Assembly: GCA_027257055.1 (NCBI GenBank)
Contig: JAPVLO010000161.1
Span: 5,162,501 to 5,226,500, forward strand
Source: Cephalopachus bancanus
Taxonomy: Eukaryota > Chordata > Mammalia > Primates > Tarsiidae
Direction of reading: 5' to 3'
Length of the DNA: 64,000 nt
A model generated the notes under the pieces. The model had not been told where the DNA came from and made no database searches. It saw only the letters and a program-made list of their open reading frames with translations. The position numbers were made by a program, and so were the translations under genes. Shown in pieces: positions 27,288-40,332 of the stretch (positions within the stretch are counted from its first letter, which is position 1; each line of letters opens with the position of its first letter).

Positions 27288-28071
27288 CTAATCACATACA
27301 AAATACATTCATCCCCTCACAATGGCCTTACAGCCTTAACCAATTCCAGAATAAACTCTTAGTCCAAAATCTTATGTAAATATTATCTAAACCAAGTGTA
27401 GGTGAGACTTGAGGTGTGACTTATCCTAAGGCAAAATTCCTTTCCAGCTGTAAACCTGTGCAACCAGTCCAGATATCTGCTTCTAAAACACAACAGTGGG
27501 ACAGGTGTAAGATAGACATTTCCATCCCAAAAAGACAAAATCAGAAAGAAGAAAGGAATCCCAGGTCCCAAGTGCCTCTTAACCAGTATTTACATCAGTG
27601 AAAATCCTGCTTATCTGAGGCTAAAACTTAATTCTCTTTTATATTTGAAACACTAAGGCTTTGGCACAGTTTTAACATACACTATACAGAATTTTCCAAG
27701 AATGCTATACCTGTAAAAATCTAGAAAAGATTGTATAATTCATTTGTTATGATTAAAAACATTAAGAGTGAGTCAGCAGAAAGTATAATCAAAACATTAA
27801 TAGGGAATAATTTTTCTGTGTATCTATTTCCCAAGCGGGATGTGAATTCCTCCAGGCTTTGTTAGAAACAAAAAGAAAACCTTTCACCTGCAAGTGTCTC
27901 CACTTGTTCCACCACTGAGATCCAGATGTGACCTTCATCACCACTGGGCGGGGCACAACCAGATGTTTTGCATCTCATTGTTGTGTTTTGAAGTGAGAAG
28001 AATTCAACAATTACATCTCCAAACCTGAATGTCAGGGAAACAGGTTTATAAGGAAAGAACGATTTTTGAAA
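27288..28071. other. Unique sequence, no gene seen
   Basis: AT-rich spacer between the LTR and the L1. No retroviral coding motifs noticed, supporting a solo LTR on the left. Confidence 0.4.
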
Positions 28072-29225
28072 TGAAGGGGCTTCCAGGCAAGATGGCGACG
28101 GAACAGGTCGGACTGTGAGAGGCTGCCCAAAAGCCAGTGTCCACAAAGACTCTCTGCATGAGTGGGTGTGTGCCAGTGGGTGAGTAAAAGTCCATCTGAG
28201 AGGAAACTTGGGTTCATGCACCCAGGGCTTTCCTCTGGAAGTGACTGCAACCCACCCGCCCCCCCCGAGATTGGAGACCCAGGTGTGTAGGATCACCTGC
28301 CATCCTCATGGCTCTCTCGAGAGGAGAGAGCAGAGAACAGCCATCCCTCACCACCTGGTACCTGGTCCACACCATCACCTGCAGCAGCAGACCTGACACA
28401 AGCAGAAGGAACTGTGGAGAAGGCAGGCCATGGAAATCTGGACTCAAGCTCCAACATCAGTGAGGAGAGGTCGACAGTCGCCATCTTCTGAGTCCCCAAC
28501 CCGACAGAGACCTGCATGGCCCGCCCAACTCCACCCAGCCTCCATCTTGGGACCCAGAGACTATCCTCTCATAGGACTCTGAGAGACAGAAGCCCCTCCC
28601 CCGTGCTAGAACAGGCATGGACACGTCAGCTCTTAGTGGGGGACTGGACAGCAGCAGCAGTGAGTAGGGTGAGTCCGGATCGGATCTGTCTTCCTCCCAC
28701 AGTAGTATATGGGGCACCTGACCCATGCTGAGAGCAGAGGGGAGGGGCCGGAGAGCAGAGTCGGTCCCTAAGGCAGAGGCAGCAGCAGGAACTTGGAGTT
28801 ACAGAAATGGCCACAGAGTGAGATTTTTTTTCTTCTTGCTTGTTTTTTGTTTTAGTTTTAGCTTTTTTGCTTCTCTCTTTCTGTTTTTGTTTACGTTTTT
28901 GTGCTTCCTTTGTTTCTGTTATTTTATTTTTATTTATTTTTAGTTTTAGATTTTCTGTTTGTAAATGGGCTTTTCCGAGGAAGAGTACACTAATGGCGGG
29001 GTCTTTGTTTGTTTGTATGATTGACTGTATGTTTTCGTCTTTTTTTTTTTTCTGTCTGTTTGTTTCTCTATTTATTCATTAGTTGGCACACCTGTGTGTT
29101 TTCCCTCTTCTTCACTCTCTCCACCTTCCTTTTGTCTTCCTCCTTCCTTTTTTCCATTCTTTTCTCTTTTCTTATCTCATTTTGCTTTCAAGGGTAGACA
29201 GACACCCCCACTGCATGGACAGATT

Positions 29226-29523
29226 TCTTTTTTTTTTTTTGAGTTGGAGTCTCACTCTGTGACCCAGACTGGAGTGCAATGGCTGCTCCCCACCACCGCA
29301 GCCTCAACCTGCTGGGCTCTGGTGATCCTTCCGCCTCAGCCTTCCTAGTAGCTGGAATTACAGGTGCGTGCTACCACGCCCGGCTGATTTTTTTTTTTTG
29401 ATTCATTGTAGAGATGAGGTCTTGCCAAGTTGCCCAGGCGGGTCTTGAACCCACGGGCTCAGGCAATCCACTCACCTCAGCCTCCCAAGGCGCGGGATTA
29501 CAGGCTGAGCCACTGAGCCCGGC
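29226..29523 (-). mobile_element. Lineage-specific Alu, long form, with 14-bp TSD, inside L1 5'UTR
   Basis: Perfect TSD tgcatggacagatt at 29212-29225 and 29524-29537. Confidence 0.97.
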
Positions 29524-30464
29524 TGCATGGACAGATTGTAAGGCAGCAGTAAGTGGGTTCCAGGGGGGCCCACACACCTGGGATTTGCAGATAGCTTCTG
29601 AATCACAGCTCCCGCCTTAATTAAGTCTCAAAATTGTAAAAGGCACGGGCTCCATCCCCAGTTCAGCTTCAGAGGATCTACATAAGGAAACCAGAGGATC
29701 TGCATAACAAAACCAGAGGATCTACATAAGGAGGAATAGGAGATTGAGCAGACAAAAATAATGCTATCCCTCCTATCACTGAACAACAGAATTAAAGAAG
29801 AGGCTAAAAAAAGGGAGAGGAAAACCTACAAAAATGAAGAAAAACCAAAGAAGAATATGAGTCTCACATAGATCCCTGGGAGGTCATCCACTGAGAATAC
29901 AGACTCTGGAACTCAGACAATGAAGAGCCCCCAGAATGACTAGTCTCAAACCACAAAACCAGATATCAAGATATTAATAAAGAGAATAAATAAAAATAAG
30001 GAGAGACAAGAGGAAAGAATTAAGGAGTTGATAACTGAGATAACACCAATAAAGAATACAGTGAATGAAATAAATAACAAACTGATCAGCATGGAAAGCA
30101 GAATTAGCCAGGCAGAAGAAAGAATCTCAAAGCTTGAGGACCAAAATATGGAACTTACCCAAATTGTTAAAAACATAGAAAAGAAGCTTTAAAAGACAGA
30201 TTGAAACCTCCAAGAGATGAGCAATTCTTTCAAGAGGCCGAACCTAAGATTAACTGGTTTCCCTGAAGCAGATAGAGAGACAGAGACCATCCTGAAAGAA
30301 ACATTCCACTAAATTATCCAAGAAAACTTCTGTCATCTCACTGGTGATGTGACCATTCTAACACAAGAGAGTCAAAGAACCCCTACAAGACAATAAATGA
30401 GAAGACCAACTCCTAGACACATACTAATTCACCTTCACAAAGTAGGTATCATAGAAAAAATCCT

Positions 30465-30761
30465 GGCTGGGCTCGATGGCTCAGCCTATAATCTCAGCAC
30501 TTTGGGAGGCCAAGATGAGTGGATTGCCTGAGACCATGCGTTTGAGACCAGTCCGGGCAACTTGGTGAGACCTCAGCTCAACAATAAATCAAAAAATTAG
30601 CTAGATGTGGCAATGCACACCTGTAGTTCTGGCTTCTTAGAAGGCTGAGGCGGAAGGATTGCCAGAGCCCAGTAGGTCGACACTGAGGTGGCTGTAAGTG
30701 TGCCACTGCACTCCAACCTGGGCAACAGAGTGAGACTCTGACTCAACAACAAAAAAAGAAA
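30465..30761 (+). mobile_element. Lineage-type Alu, long form, inside L1 ORF1
   Basis: TSD gaaaaaatcct / gaaaaaaccct (30454-30464, 30762-30772). B-box diverged (catgcgtttgagaccagtc). Confidence 0.93.
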
Positions 30762-32235
30762 GAAAAAACCCTAAAGGCAGCAAGAGAGAAAGGTCAGACA
30801 ACCTACTGGGGAAGACCAATTAAAACAGCAGCAGACTTATCTACAAAAACACTTCAGACTAGGAGACCTTGGAGCTCAATCTTCAGAGTTCTCATAGATA
30901 AATAATTTCAACCAAGAATTACCTACCCAGCTAAGCTAAGTTTCATCAGTGACAGAGAATTAAAATCCTTCCAGACATTCAATCCCTAAGAGTTTATGCT
31001 GCCTCCAGACCAGTTTTACAAGAAACACTTAAGAAAGTATTAAAGAAGAAAGGAAAAAAAGAACAACAATGCCCTTCACAAGAATGCAGGAAAAAGACTG
31101 AAAACACACATGAATCAACCCAAAAATCAAAAGAAAGAAAACAAACAAATAAACAAACAGCATCAACCACAACAAACTCTATAAGAACCTCATGACAGGG
31201 ATAAATTCTTACATCTCAATAATTAGCCTGAATGTGAATGGACTAAATGCACCACTGAAAAAATATAGAATGACAAATTGGATAAAATATCCTGCAGCAA
31301 CAAAATATTGTCTCCAAGAAACTCATCTCACCAGAAAGGACACTCACAGATTCAAAATAAGAGCATGGGAAACAAGATTTCAGGTGAATGGAATGCAAAA
31401 GAAAGCAGGAGTCACGATCTTGATATCAGACAAAATACCTTTAAGCTACCAAAAATTTAAAAAGACACAGAGGGTCTTTATCACTACATAGTGATAAAAG
31501 GTTCAATCCATCAACAAGAAATATCCATCTTAAACATATATGCACCCAACATAGGAGCACCAACTCTCATAAAGCAGCTTCTAGGTAAACTAAAAAAATA
31601 TATTGACTCTAACACTATCACAGCTGGGGACTTAAACACCCCACTAACAACTCTAGATAGATTATCAAGACAAAAAGTCAACAAGGAGATCTGGAACCTC
31701 AATGTGAACTTGACCAAATGGACTTAATTGTTACCTACAGAACACTCCACCCAACAACCATGGAATATACATTCTACTCATCACCACATGGGACTTACTC
31801 TAAGATCGACCACATCCTTGGCCATAAATCAAGCATAAACAAATTCCATAAGATTGAAATTCTGCCATGTACCTTCTCAGACCACAGTGGAATAAAAATA
31901 AATATCAACACCAACAAAGGTCCCCCAAAACCTACAAAGACATGGACACTAAACTGCATGATGCTAAACAACTCTTAGGTCAACATGGAAATCAAAACAA
32001 AGATTAAAAGACACCTGGAAAAAATGAAAATGAAGAAACATCTTACCAAAACCTCTGGGATGCTATGAAAACAGTACTAAGAGGGGAATTCATATCTCTA
32101 CAAACACACATGAAGAAAATGGAATGATCACAAGTTAACAGCCTAACAAATCACCTAAGGAAGCTGGAAAAGCAAGACCACCAAAACCCTAACTTCAGCA
32201 GAAGAATCCAGATCACCAAAATAAAGGAAGGGTAT

Positions 32236-32609
32236 GATTCCATATCTTTGAAATAAAAATTTTGAGCCTCATTTTCTATTTCTGGATGTCTTTTGGGGAT
32301 GGAAATGCTCAAGAGAAAATGTTAGTGCATTTGTCTTTGATTTTTAATTAGTTATCAAACAATTATTATTACATGAATATTCTATAGTGTATTAGCATGG
32401 GCCAGGTACTGTTTTAAGGGCAAATAACTTGGATGACCATATTTTAGGTTCTTATATATACCACAATTTCTGACCCATCTACCTATTCTTATGCTAAGTA
32501 TGACACTGATTTGATTTTTGAAATTTTGTAATAAATCTTAAGCCTGCCACCTAACTGAATTAGTTTATTAGTGTTTAAGGTGATTCTCTTGGTTTTGTAG
32601 GTTTGTCTT
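32236..32609. other. AT-rich sequence after the truncated L1
   Basis: No repeat or gene recognised. It does not continue the L1 ORF2. Confidence 0.4.
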
Positions 32610-32905
32610 GGCTAGGCATGGCGACTCATGCCTGTAATCCCAACACTTTGGGAGGTCAAGGCAGGAGGATCAATGGAAGTCAGGAGTTTAAGACAAGCCT
32701 GAGCAACACAGTGAGACCCATTCTGCACAAAACAAAACAAAACAAAATTAAGATAGCCAGGCACAATGGCTCATGCCTGTAGTTCCAGCCACCTGGGAGA
32801 CTGAGGTGGGAGGATCACTTGAGCCCACGGGTTCAAGGTTGCAGTGACCTATGATCATGTCACTGCATTTCAGCCTAGGCAACAGAGACCCTGTCTCTAA
32901 TGTAA
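32610..32905 (+). mobile_element. AluJ-like element
   Basis: Dimer with an (AAAAC)n linker at about 32728-32746, ending gaccctgtctctaatg. Confidence 0.9.
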
Positions 32906-32952
32906 CAAATACATAATGGAGAAGTAAGCTTAGGGCTAAAAAAAAAAAATAG

Positions 32953-33247
32953 GCTGGGCTCAGTGGCTCAGCCTGCAATCCCAGTGCTTTGGAAGGTGGA
33001 GGTGAGTGGATTGCCTGAGCCCGCAGGTTCGAGACCCGCCTGGGCAACTTGGCGAGACCTCATCTCTACAATAAATCATAAAATTAACCGGGCATGGTAG
33101 CGCGCCCCTGTGGTTCTGGCTCCTTGGAAGGCTGAGGCAGAAGGATTGCCGGAGCCCAGCAGGTGGAGGCTGTGGTGGCCAGGAGCGTGCCACTGCACTC
33201 CAGTCTGGGTGACAGAGTGAGACTCTAACTCAAAAAATAAAAAAAAT
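32953..33247 (+). mobile_element. Lineage-specific Alu, long form
   Basis: Starts ggctgggctcagtggctcag. Right arm ends tgagactctaactcaaaa. Confidence 0.92.
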
Positions 33248-33304
33248 TAAGAAAATAAAGATAGAAGAAAATAGATTTGTCTTTAAAAGTAGTTTTAGCT
33301 TTAT

Positions 33305-33445
33305 TTCTTCCCTCCCTCCCTCCCTCTCCTCTTCTCTCCTTCTTATTTTTTCTCTCTCTCTCCTACAAGTGTACCCAGCTAATTTTTTATTTTTTTATTT
33401 TTTGTAGAAACAAGTTTATCTTGCTATGTTGCACAGGCTGGTCTT
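33305..33445 (-). repeat. (CCCT)n / (CT)n tract followed by an Alu scrap
   Basis: Pyrimidine tract at 33309-33364 precedes gtacccagctaatttttta and 'ttgctatgttgcacaggctg', the remnant of an antisense AluJ left arm. Confidence 0.7.
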
Positions 33446-33547
33446 TTTTCTTTCCAAGTTATTTTTTTACCGGCACACCTATGAAGAACAATGTCAAATA
33501 ATATATGATAACAGGTAAACTTACCTTATTCCTGACTTTAGTAGGAA

Positions 33548-34638
<1,091 letters not shown>

Positions 34639-34783
34639 AACAGAATAAAAAAAGACAAAGACCCCTTGCTTGATGAATGACTGCCAGCACAGTCCATTCG
34701 GGAGGTCTCCTGAGTTTGCATAGATAGTGAACTTATGCCCTGTGTTTCGCCTTTCTTGCATTTAGGGCCTAATTATAATACTT

Positions 34784-35071
34784 ATTTGGGGCAGGGTTGG
34801 AATCTCACTGTGTCACGCAGACTGGAGTGCGGTGGCAGCTCCTGGCCACCGCAGCCTCGACATGCTGGGCTCCGGCGATCCTTCTGCCTCAGCCTTCCCA
34901 GTAGCTGGAACTACAGGCACACACTACCATGCCTGGTTAATTTTTGATTTATTGTAGAAACGAGGGCTCACCAAGTTGTCCAGGTGGGTCTCGAACCTGT
35001 GGGCTCAGGCAATCCACTCGCCTCGGCCTCCCAAAATGCTGGGATTACAGGCTGAGCCACTGAGCCCGGCC
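34784..35071 (-). mobile_element. Lineage-specific Alu, long form, tail decayed
   Basis: Flanking repeats aattataatactt (34771-34783) and aattgtaacactt (35072-35084). The poly-T is eroded to atttggggcaggg. Confidence 0.9.
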
Positions 35072-35085
35072 AATTGTAACACTTT

Positions 35086-35376
35086 TTTTTATTTTTTTGA
35101 GTCGGAGTCTCACTCTGTCGCCCAGACTGGAGTGCAGTGGCCGCTCCCGGCCACCGCAGCCTCGACCTGCTGGGCTCTGACGATCCTTCCGCCTCAGCAT
35201 TCCAAGTAGCTGAAATTACAGGTGCGCGCTACCACGCCCGACTAATTTTTTTGATTTATTGTAGAGATGAGGTCTCGCCGAGTTGCCCAGGTGGGTCTCG
35301 AACCCGCGGACTCAGGCAATCCACTCACCTCAACCTCCCAAAGTGCGGGATTACAGGCTGAGCCACCGAGCCCGGC
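35086..35376 (-). mobile_element. Lineage-specific Alu, long form, abutting the previous Alu
   Basis: Flanks ttgtaacactttt / ttgtaatacatttt overlap the target duplication of the Alu at 34784-35071, so it inserted into that duplicated site. Confidence 0.93.
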
Positions 35377-35412
35377 TTGTAATACATTTTAAATGTTAAA
35401 TCTCCACCCCAA

Positions 35413-35703
35413 GCCGGGCTCGGTGGCTCAGCCTGTAATCCCACGCCTTTGGGAGGCTGAGGTGAGTGGATTGCCTGAGCCCGCGGGTTCGAGACCCACC
35501 TGGGCAGTGAGACCTCATCTCTACAAAAAAAAAAAAAAATCAGCCGGGTGTGGTAGCACATGCCTGTAATTCCAGCTACTCGGAAGGCTGAGGCGGAAGG
35601 ATCGCCGGAGCCCAGCAGGTCGAGGCTGCTGTGGCCAGGAGCAGCCACTGCACTCCAGTCTGGGTGACAGAGTGAGACTACAACTCAAAAAAAAAAAAAA
35701 AAA
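35413..35703 (+). mobile_element. Lineage-specific Alu, short form, with 15-bp TSD
   Basis: Perfect TSD aaatctccaccccaa at 35398-35412 and 35704-35718. Lies 36 bp from the oppositely oriented Alu at 35086-35376. Confidence 0.97.
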
Positions 35704-35944
35704 AAATCTCCACCCCAAAGTGAACATGAGTCGTCTGTTGCCAGATGGCATTCCCTACATGTCAGCCTAATGTGCCTGCCCAGTGAGTTTCCCCCATGAA
35801 TACGCATAGCCTTCTCCTGTATCCTATAGAGCATACATCTCCTACCTCCCCACCAAGTATAGAGACCTACCTCTGTTTGAATCCCATTTAGAAGTGTGCT
35901 CTATGGCTTCAACCAGAGGCTCGCTTTCCACCTTCAGGTCATAA

Positions 35945-36970
35945 CCCTGTTAGAAATAAAATTCTCCTTAAATTTTAAAATTATTTTTTACAGTGGACAG
36001 CCTTAGGGGAAAAGCCTAGTGGCAGATTAGTGAGGGAGAGGGTGTAACAAGGTGTGTATGGCTTCCCATCCTGTCATGGCAGGAAACTCAGTTTTCAAGC
36101 TTTCTCTGGGGTCCCTTGGCCAAAAGGGGGTCCACTAGACATTTGGGGGGCTTAATACTTTATTCTTATTTCTCAGAAGGCATCTAGAGTCTTTAGCATT
36201 AGGTAAAATATTAGTTATTGGTTTGTAAGAGATATTAATATCAGTGGACTTGGGAGGGTCTCCTGAGGTAGGTGAGACCCTCAACCTCAGCCCAGTACTC
36301 AGGTTCTTGACACTGTTATGAGAAAGAATTCAAGGACGAGTCAGAATAAAACAAAAATGGAAGCAAAAGTGAAAGTGTTTTAATGTAAAATGAAAGTGAG
36401 TACACATCAAGAGAGAGTACAGGTATACTCAAAACAATGAGTCTCACCCAAAGACGTTTGGGTTTTGTTGTTTTTTTCATAGCTATCTCTAACTAAGGGT
36501 TGGACTATTCATACTAGGGATGGGATATTCATGAGTTTTCCAGGCAAGAGATGGGGTTTTCCCAGAATTGGGTACCCTGCCCTTTTCTACCCGTATTTGG
36601 TCACAACCATCACAGTCATGGCACTGGTAGGTATGTCATTTATTATACTAAGGTATTACAATGAGGATATAATGAGCTTGGAGTTTGCTTGCTGGCCCAA
36701 TCCATTGTCATGTTGGATTAAAATAGATTAAATTAGAGACAGATTAAATAAAATAGATTAAATAAATAGATTAAATTAGAAACTTGTAACCAAGTTTCTG
36801 GAACCTCTGGTAAACAGGTCCCTTTCTTGTGAATCATGTGATTTCTTAATTGCTGCCTGGTATTCTTCCATTCTACTGCAACTACCTAGCACTGTTTCTG
36901 TCTTATCGTCACCTCAGAGATTTCTGTCCCTTATTCTTAAGGGTTCATGAAGGAGGAAGTCAATCTTCTA
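35945..36970 (-). mobile_element. Probable antisense ERV1 3' LTR
   Basis: The region lies immediately 3' (minus strand) of the envelope tail at 36989-37237 and has ERV-like text (gggtccactagacatttggg; agtcagaataaaacaaaaat). A minus-strand AATAAA occurs near 36161-36167. Exact ends not resolved. Confidence 0.45.
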
Positions 36971-36988
36971 TATATACTTACTGTGAAT

Positions 36989-37237
36989 TTAGAGGCACAG
37001 ACCTTGCCCACTGAGAGAGTAGAAATCTCTGGCCGCCTGGTCTAAGGGTCCCCAGGGTGGATTAGCAGGACAGTCTGAATGGGAGGCAGGACTTGGCTGG
37101 AATCCTTGCACGATCATCGTCTTTACACACAACTGTTGTAACCTAGAAGACACAAACTGCAGAAGCAAGCTAAATATGTATAGGCCAAATATTAACAGTA
37201 GTAAGATGGCCACTAAAATACCCCAAAAAGGTAACAT
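36989..37237 (-). pseudogene. Endogenous retrovirus envelope remnant, transmembrane tail
   Basis: An 82-codon open frame starts with a strongly hydrophobic stretch (about residues 3-27, LPFWGILVAILLLL...). It continues as LLQFVSSRLQQL, the membrane anchor plus cytoplasmic tail pattern of gammaretrovirus-like (class I ERV) envelope TM subunits. Only this C-terminal piece is recognisable. The surface subunit and most of the ectodomain are not visible, so no functional product is expected. Confidence 0.7.
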
Positions 37238-37867
37238 TAGCCCTAACTAGAGTATGCCGGACTCATCCATGGAGTATTCAGATATTTGTAGCCAAACCTA
37301 AAAGGAGCTGATACAAATTTAGTAAACATTGTTATTTACTTAAGGAGGTGGAGTTGAAGAAGGAAGAAGAAAACCACAGAAATGTGTGGAATCTGACTTG
37401 GGTTTGTCCGCACCTCAACCCGTTTCATCTGTTGAGATTCTTCTCTTGATATTATTTACATTTGAATACTCCAGAAAACACCTAAGTTTAATTTAGGCTC
37501 TTGCTTGCTGCTAAAATTGGGCTGTGAGAGGTCACAACAAAACCCTTCCCATGAGATCCCCTTTGGGATTTCTTCGGAGGGGACTAGATAGTCACGGTAA
37601 GAAATGAGACTGAGGAGAAAGGAACGCAGCTTGCTCTCATTGGACCTGAGGGGGTTGGGCCTGACCTCTATGAGCAGATGTGACAGGGCTTGGACCTGGT
37701 GAGCAATGAGCTGGTCTCTGGCACAAGCGAGCAGTCTTGTGGAAACTCCAGAATTGTGGGCTCTAAGAGCAGGCTCATCTGGTGGCAGTAATAAGTTACT
37801 GTAGTCTTTGGGATGGTTTTCCCTTCCGCCATCTTTAAATCATTAAAATCTTTATAAAAACTGTAAC
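37238..37867 (-). mobile_element. Possible ERV internal sequence
   Basis: Upstream (minus strand) of the envelope tail. An open frame at 37668-37892 has no domain I recognise. Assigned to the provirus only by position. Confidence 0.3.
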
Positions 37868-39176
37868 TTGGGCATTTCTGAGGAAATGCCACTGGCTACT
37901 GCTGGCAAGGCTGAACTAGAAGCTACTAGCAGCAGCCTCGGCCACCCCCCCAACACTCCTATTCAGTCGTGGAGCCACAATGCTTTTTCATATGCCCTGA
38001 AGTCAGGTTCCTCAGCTGACGCAGCCAGGGCTGAAGCACAAGGTCTTGGTAGCAACACTGCCAGTCCCAGCATGGAAGCCATCATGCCTTTACAAGCATC
38101 CTGAGGACAGGCTACCCGCACCCAGCGACCCTCTGGGCCAAGTACGTGCTCTCCAGTTGTTGGCCTACAGCTACCACCATAGAAAGCGATGCTGCCCTCT
38201 CCAGCAGCATGGATGCATTACAGCCACTGCCATCCCACCCGAGCATGCCACTGGGTGCCTGGGTGCCTGGGGATCTCCCTGCCCCTGCTTACCACAGCCA
38301 GCACCCACATGCACCAATGGAAGGCCTGAGGACAGGCTTGCCATGCCTGGCTCTGCTCCCCCTCCCAGAACCCAAGCACACCCTCAGGGGCCTGGGGATG
38401 GCCTTGACCCATCTATCACCACGGGCACTTCAGCTCTCTCCTCTCAGGGATGACTGTCCAGCCAATGTGCTACCACCACCACAGTCAGCACCCATCCACT
38501 GGTTCACCCAGCCCATTGCTGCCACTGCCAACACACCAGTGTGGACCACTTGGGAGACAGTGGGTGGTCTCACTACTTCTACTCTCTTTGCCCATACCTC
38601 ACCCACAGCCCAGGGCCCTAAGGATCCACTCACCCGCTCAGCATACTGCTGCCACTGCCAGAACCCAAGCAAACCACCTGGAGGCCCTAGAATTGGCCTG
38701 CTTGGACCTGGTAACTCTAATGCCAGTGTAAGCCACCAAGGGGTGAAAGGAATGGCATGCTCAGCTTGCCTCTGCCACCACTAGGTCAATCTGGTTTTCC
38801 TGACCCAAGTAAAACATCACCACTGCCTCCACTAACGACTATGCCCTCTAAGCCATCTGAGAAAATCAGATGCCACTGATGCTGTTTATAGCTGAAGAAA
38901 TCATACGGAGACGACAAAACCGCACACACCCAGAATCAAAGCCAAAGTTCTCTACTCAATTAACACCATAGATACATCTTCAGAAAAAAGCCCTCCCTTA
39001 CGAAAACAGATTCAAAAATTAAAAGAAGCAACTTATACACAAGCAGATATCAACAAAAGGACGTAAGAAACATACACAAAAAGACCCCTCCAAAGAAATA
39101 CAATAATTATCCACCAACAAATTTAAATGAAAAAGAAAAAAATAATTCAAAATATTGATATTTAACAAATTCAGTG

Positions 39177-39323
39177 AAGCTGGGCATGGTGGTGTGCACC
39201 TGTAGTACCAGGTACTCAAGAGGCAGGGGGATCAATTGATCCCATAAATTCAAGGCTGAAGTGAGCTATGATTGTGCCATTATACTCCAGTCCAGATGAC
39301 AGACTGAGACTCAAAGTAAAAAA
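39177..39323 (+). mobile_element. Alu monomer inside L1 'A' ORF1
   Basis: A monomer only: gctgggcatggtggtgtgca ... tccagtccagatgacagac, with a short A-rich tail. Confidence 0.8.
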
Positions 39324-40332
39324 GGAGAAGCTCAGTGAGATACAAGAGAACATAGAAAAACAACACAAATAAATCAGAAAAATGATTCAGGATATGAATG
39401 AGAAATTCACCAAAGACAGAGATATTATATAAAAGAACTAAACAGGAATTCTGGAAATGAAGAGGTCATTGAATAAAAGAAAACATACATCTTAAAGCTT
39501 CAACAATAGACTAGACCAAGCAAAAAAAGTATCAGAACTTGAAGACAGGGGTCTTGAAATAAATCAGTCAGATGAAAATAAAAAAGAAAAGCAAAGCCTG
39601 TATGACACATGGGATGCTTTAAAGTGATCAAATATTTGAATTTTCAGTATCCTAGAAGGCAAAAAAGGATAGAAAATCTATTTAACAAAATGATAGCTGA
39701 AAACTTCCCAACCCCACAAGAGATGTAGATACCCAGATACAGGGACTTAGAGACCCCAACAGACACAATTCAAAAAGGCCTTCTTCATTACTCATTGTAG
39801 TCAAAGTTGCCAAAAGTCAACGACAGAGAAAATTATAAAACAGCAAGAGAAAAATATCTATCCACTTTTAAGGAAACCCAATCAGGCAAAAATTGGATTT
39901 CTCAGCAGAAATCCTATAGGCTAGGAGAGAATTGGCATGATATACTCAAAGTGCTGAAAGAAAAAAACTGCCAGCTTTATGTGATACCCATAAGCAAAAT
40001 TATCCCTTATTAATGAAGGAGAAATGAAGTCTTCCCCAGACAAGCAAAAGCTAAAGAAATTCATCCCCACTAGAGCAGCCCGACAAGAAATACTTAAGGG
40101 AGTCTTATACCTGGAAGTGAAAGAATGATATTTACCATCATGAAAACACATGAAAATATACAACCCACTGGTAGAACAAATACAAAATAAGGAAGAGAAA
40201 GGACTCAAATGTTATCACTACAGAAAAACCACCAAGCCACAATGATAAACAATAAGAGAGAAAGAAAGGGGAAAAAAGATATACAAAACATTTGGAACTT
40301 GAAAGGAATAAGCCCTTAACTTATTAACAATA

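Larger units (their letters stand above)
28072..32235 (+). mobile_element. L1, 5' half only: 5'UTR, ORF1 and start of ORF2
   Basis: Begins near gcaagatggcgacgg (YY1-type L1 start). A GC-rich 5'UTR runs to about 29.2 kb and a T-rich stretch follows 28820. ORF1 relics lie at about 29740-31100. ORF2 starts with atgacagggataaattc (31192) and encodes endonuclease motifs SLNVNGLN and QETHL, broken into three frames (31192-31491, 31491-31727, 31718-31978). It stops abruptly at about 32235 with no reverse transcriptase. Two Alus interrupt it. Confidence 0.88.

Noticed and set aside
31192..31978. Three overlapping frames resembling an endonuclease protein
   Set aside because: They are the N-terminal part of L1 ORF2 broken by frameshifts, not a cellular nuclease gene.
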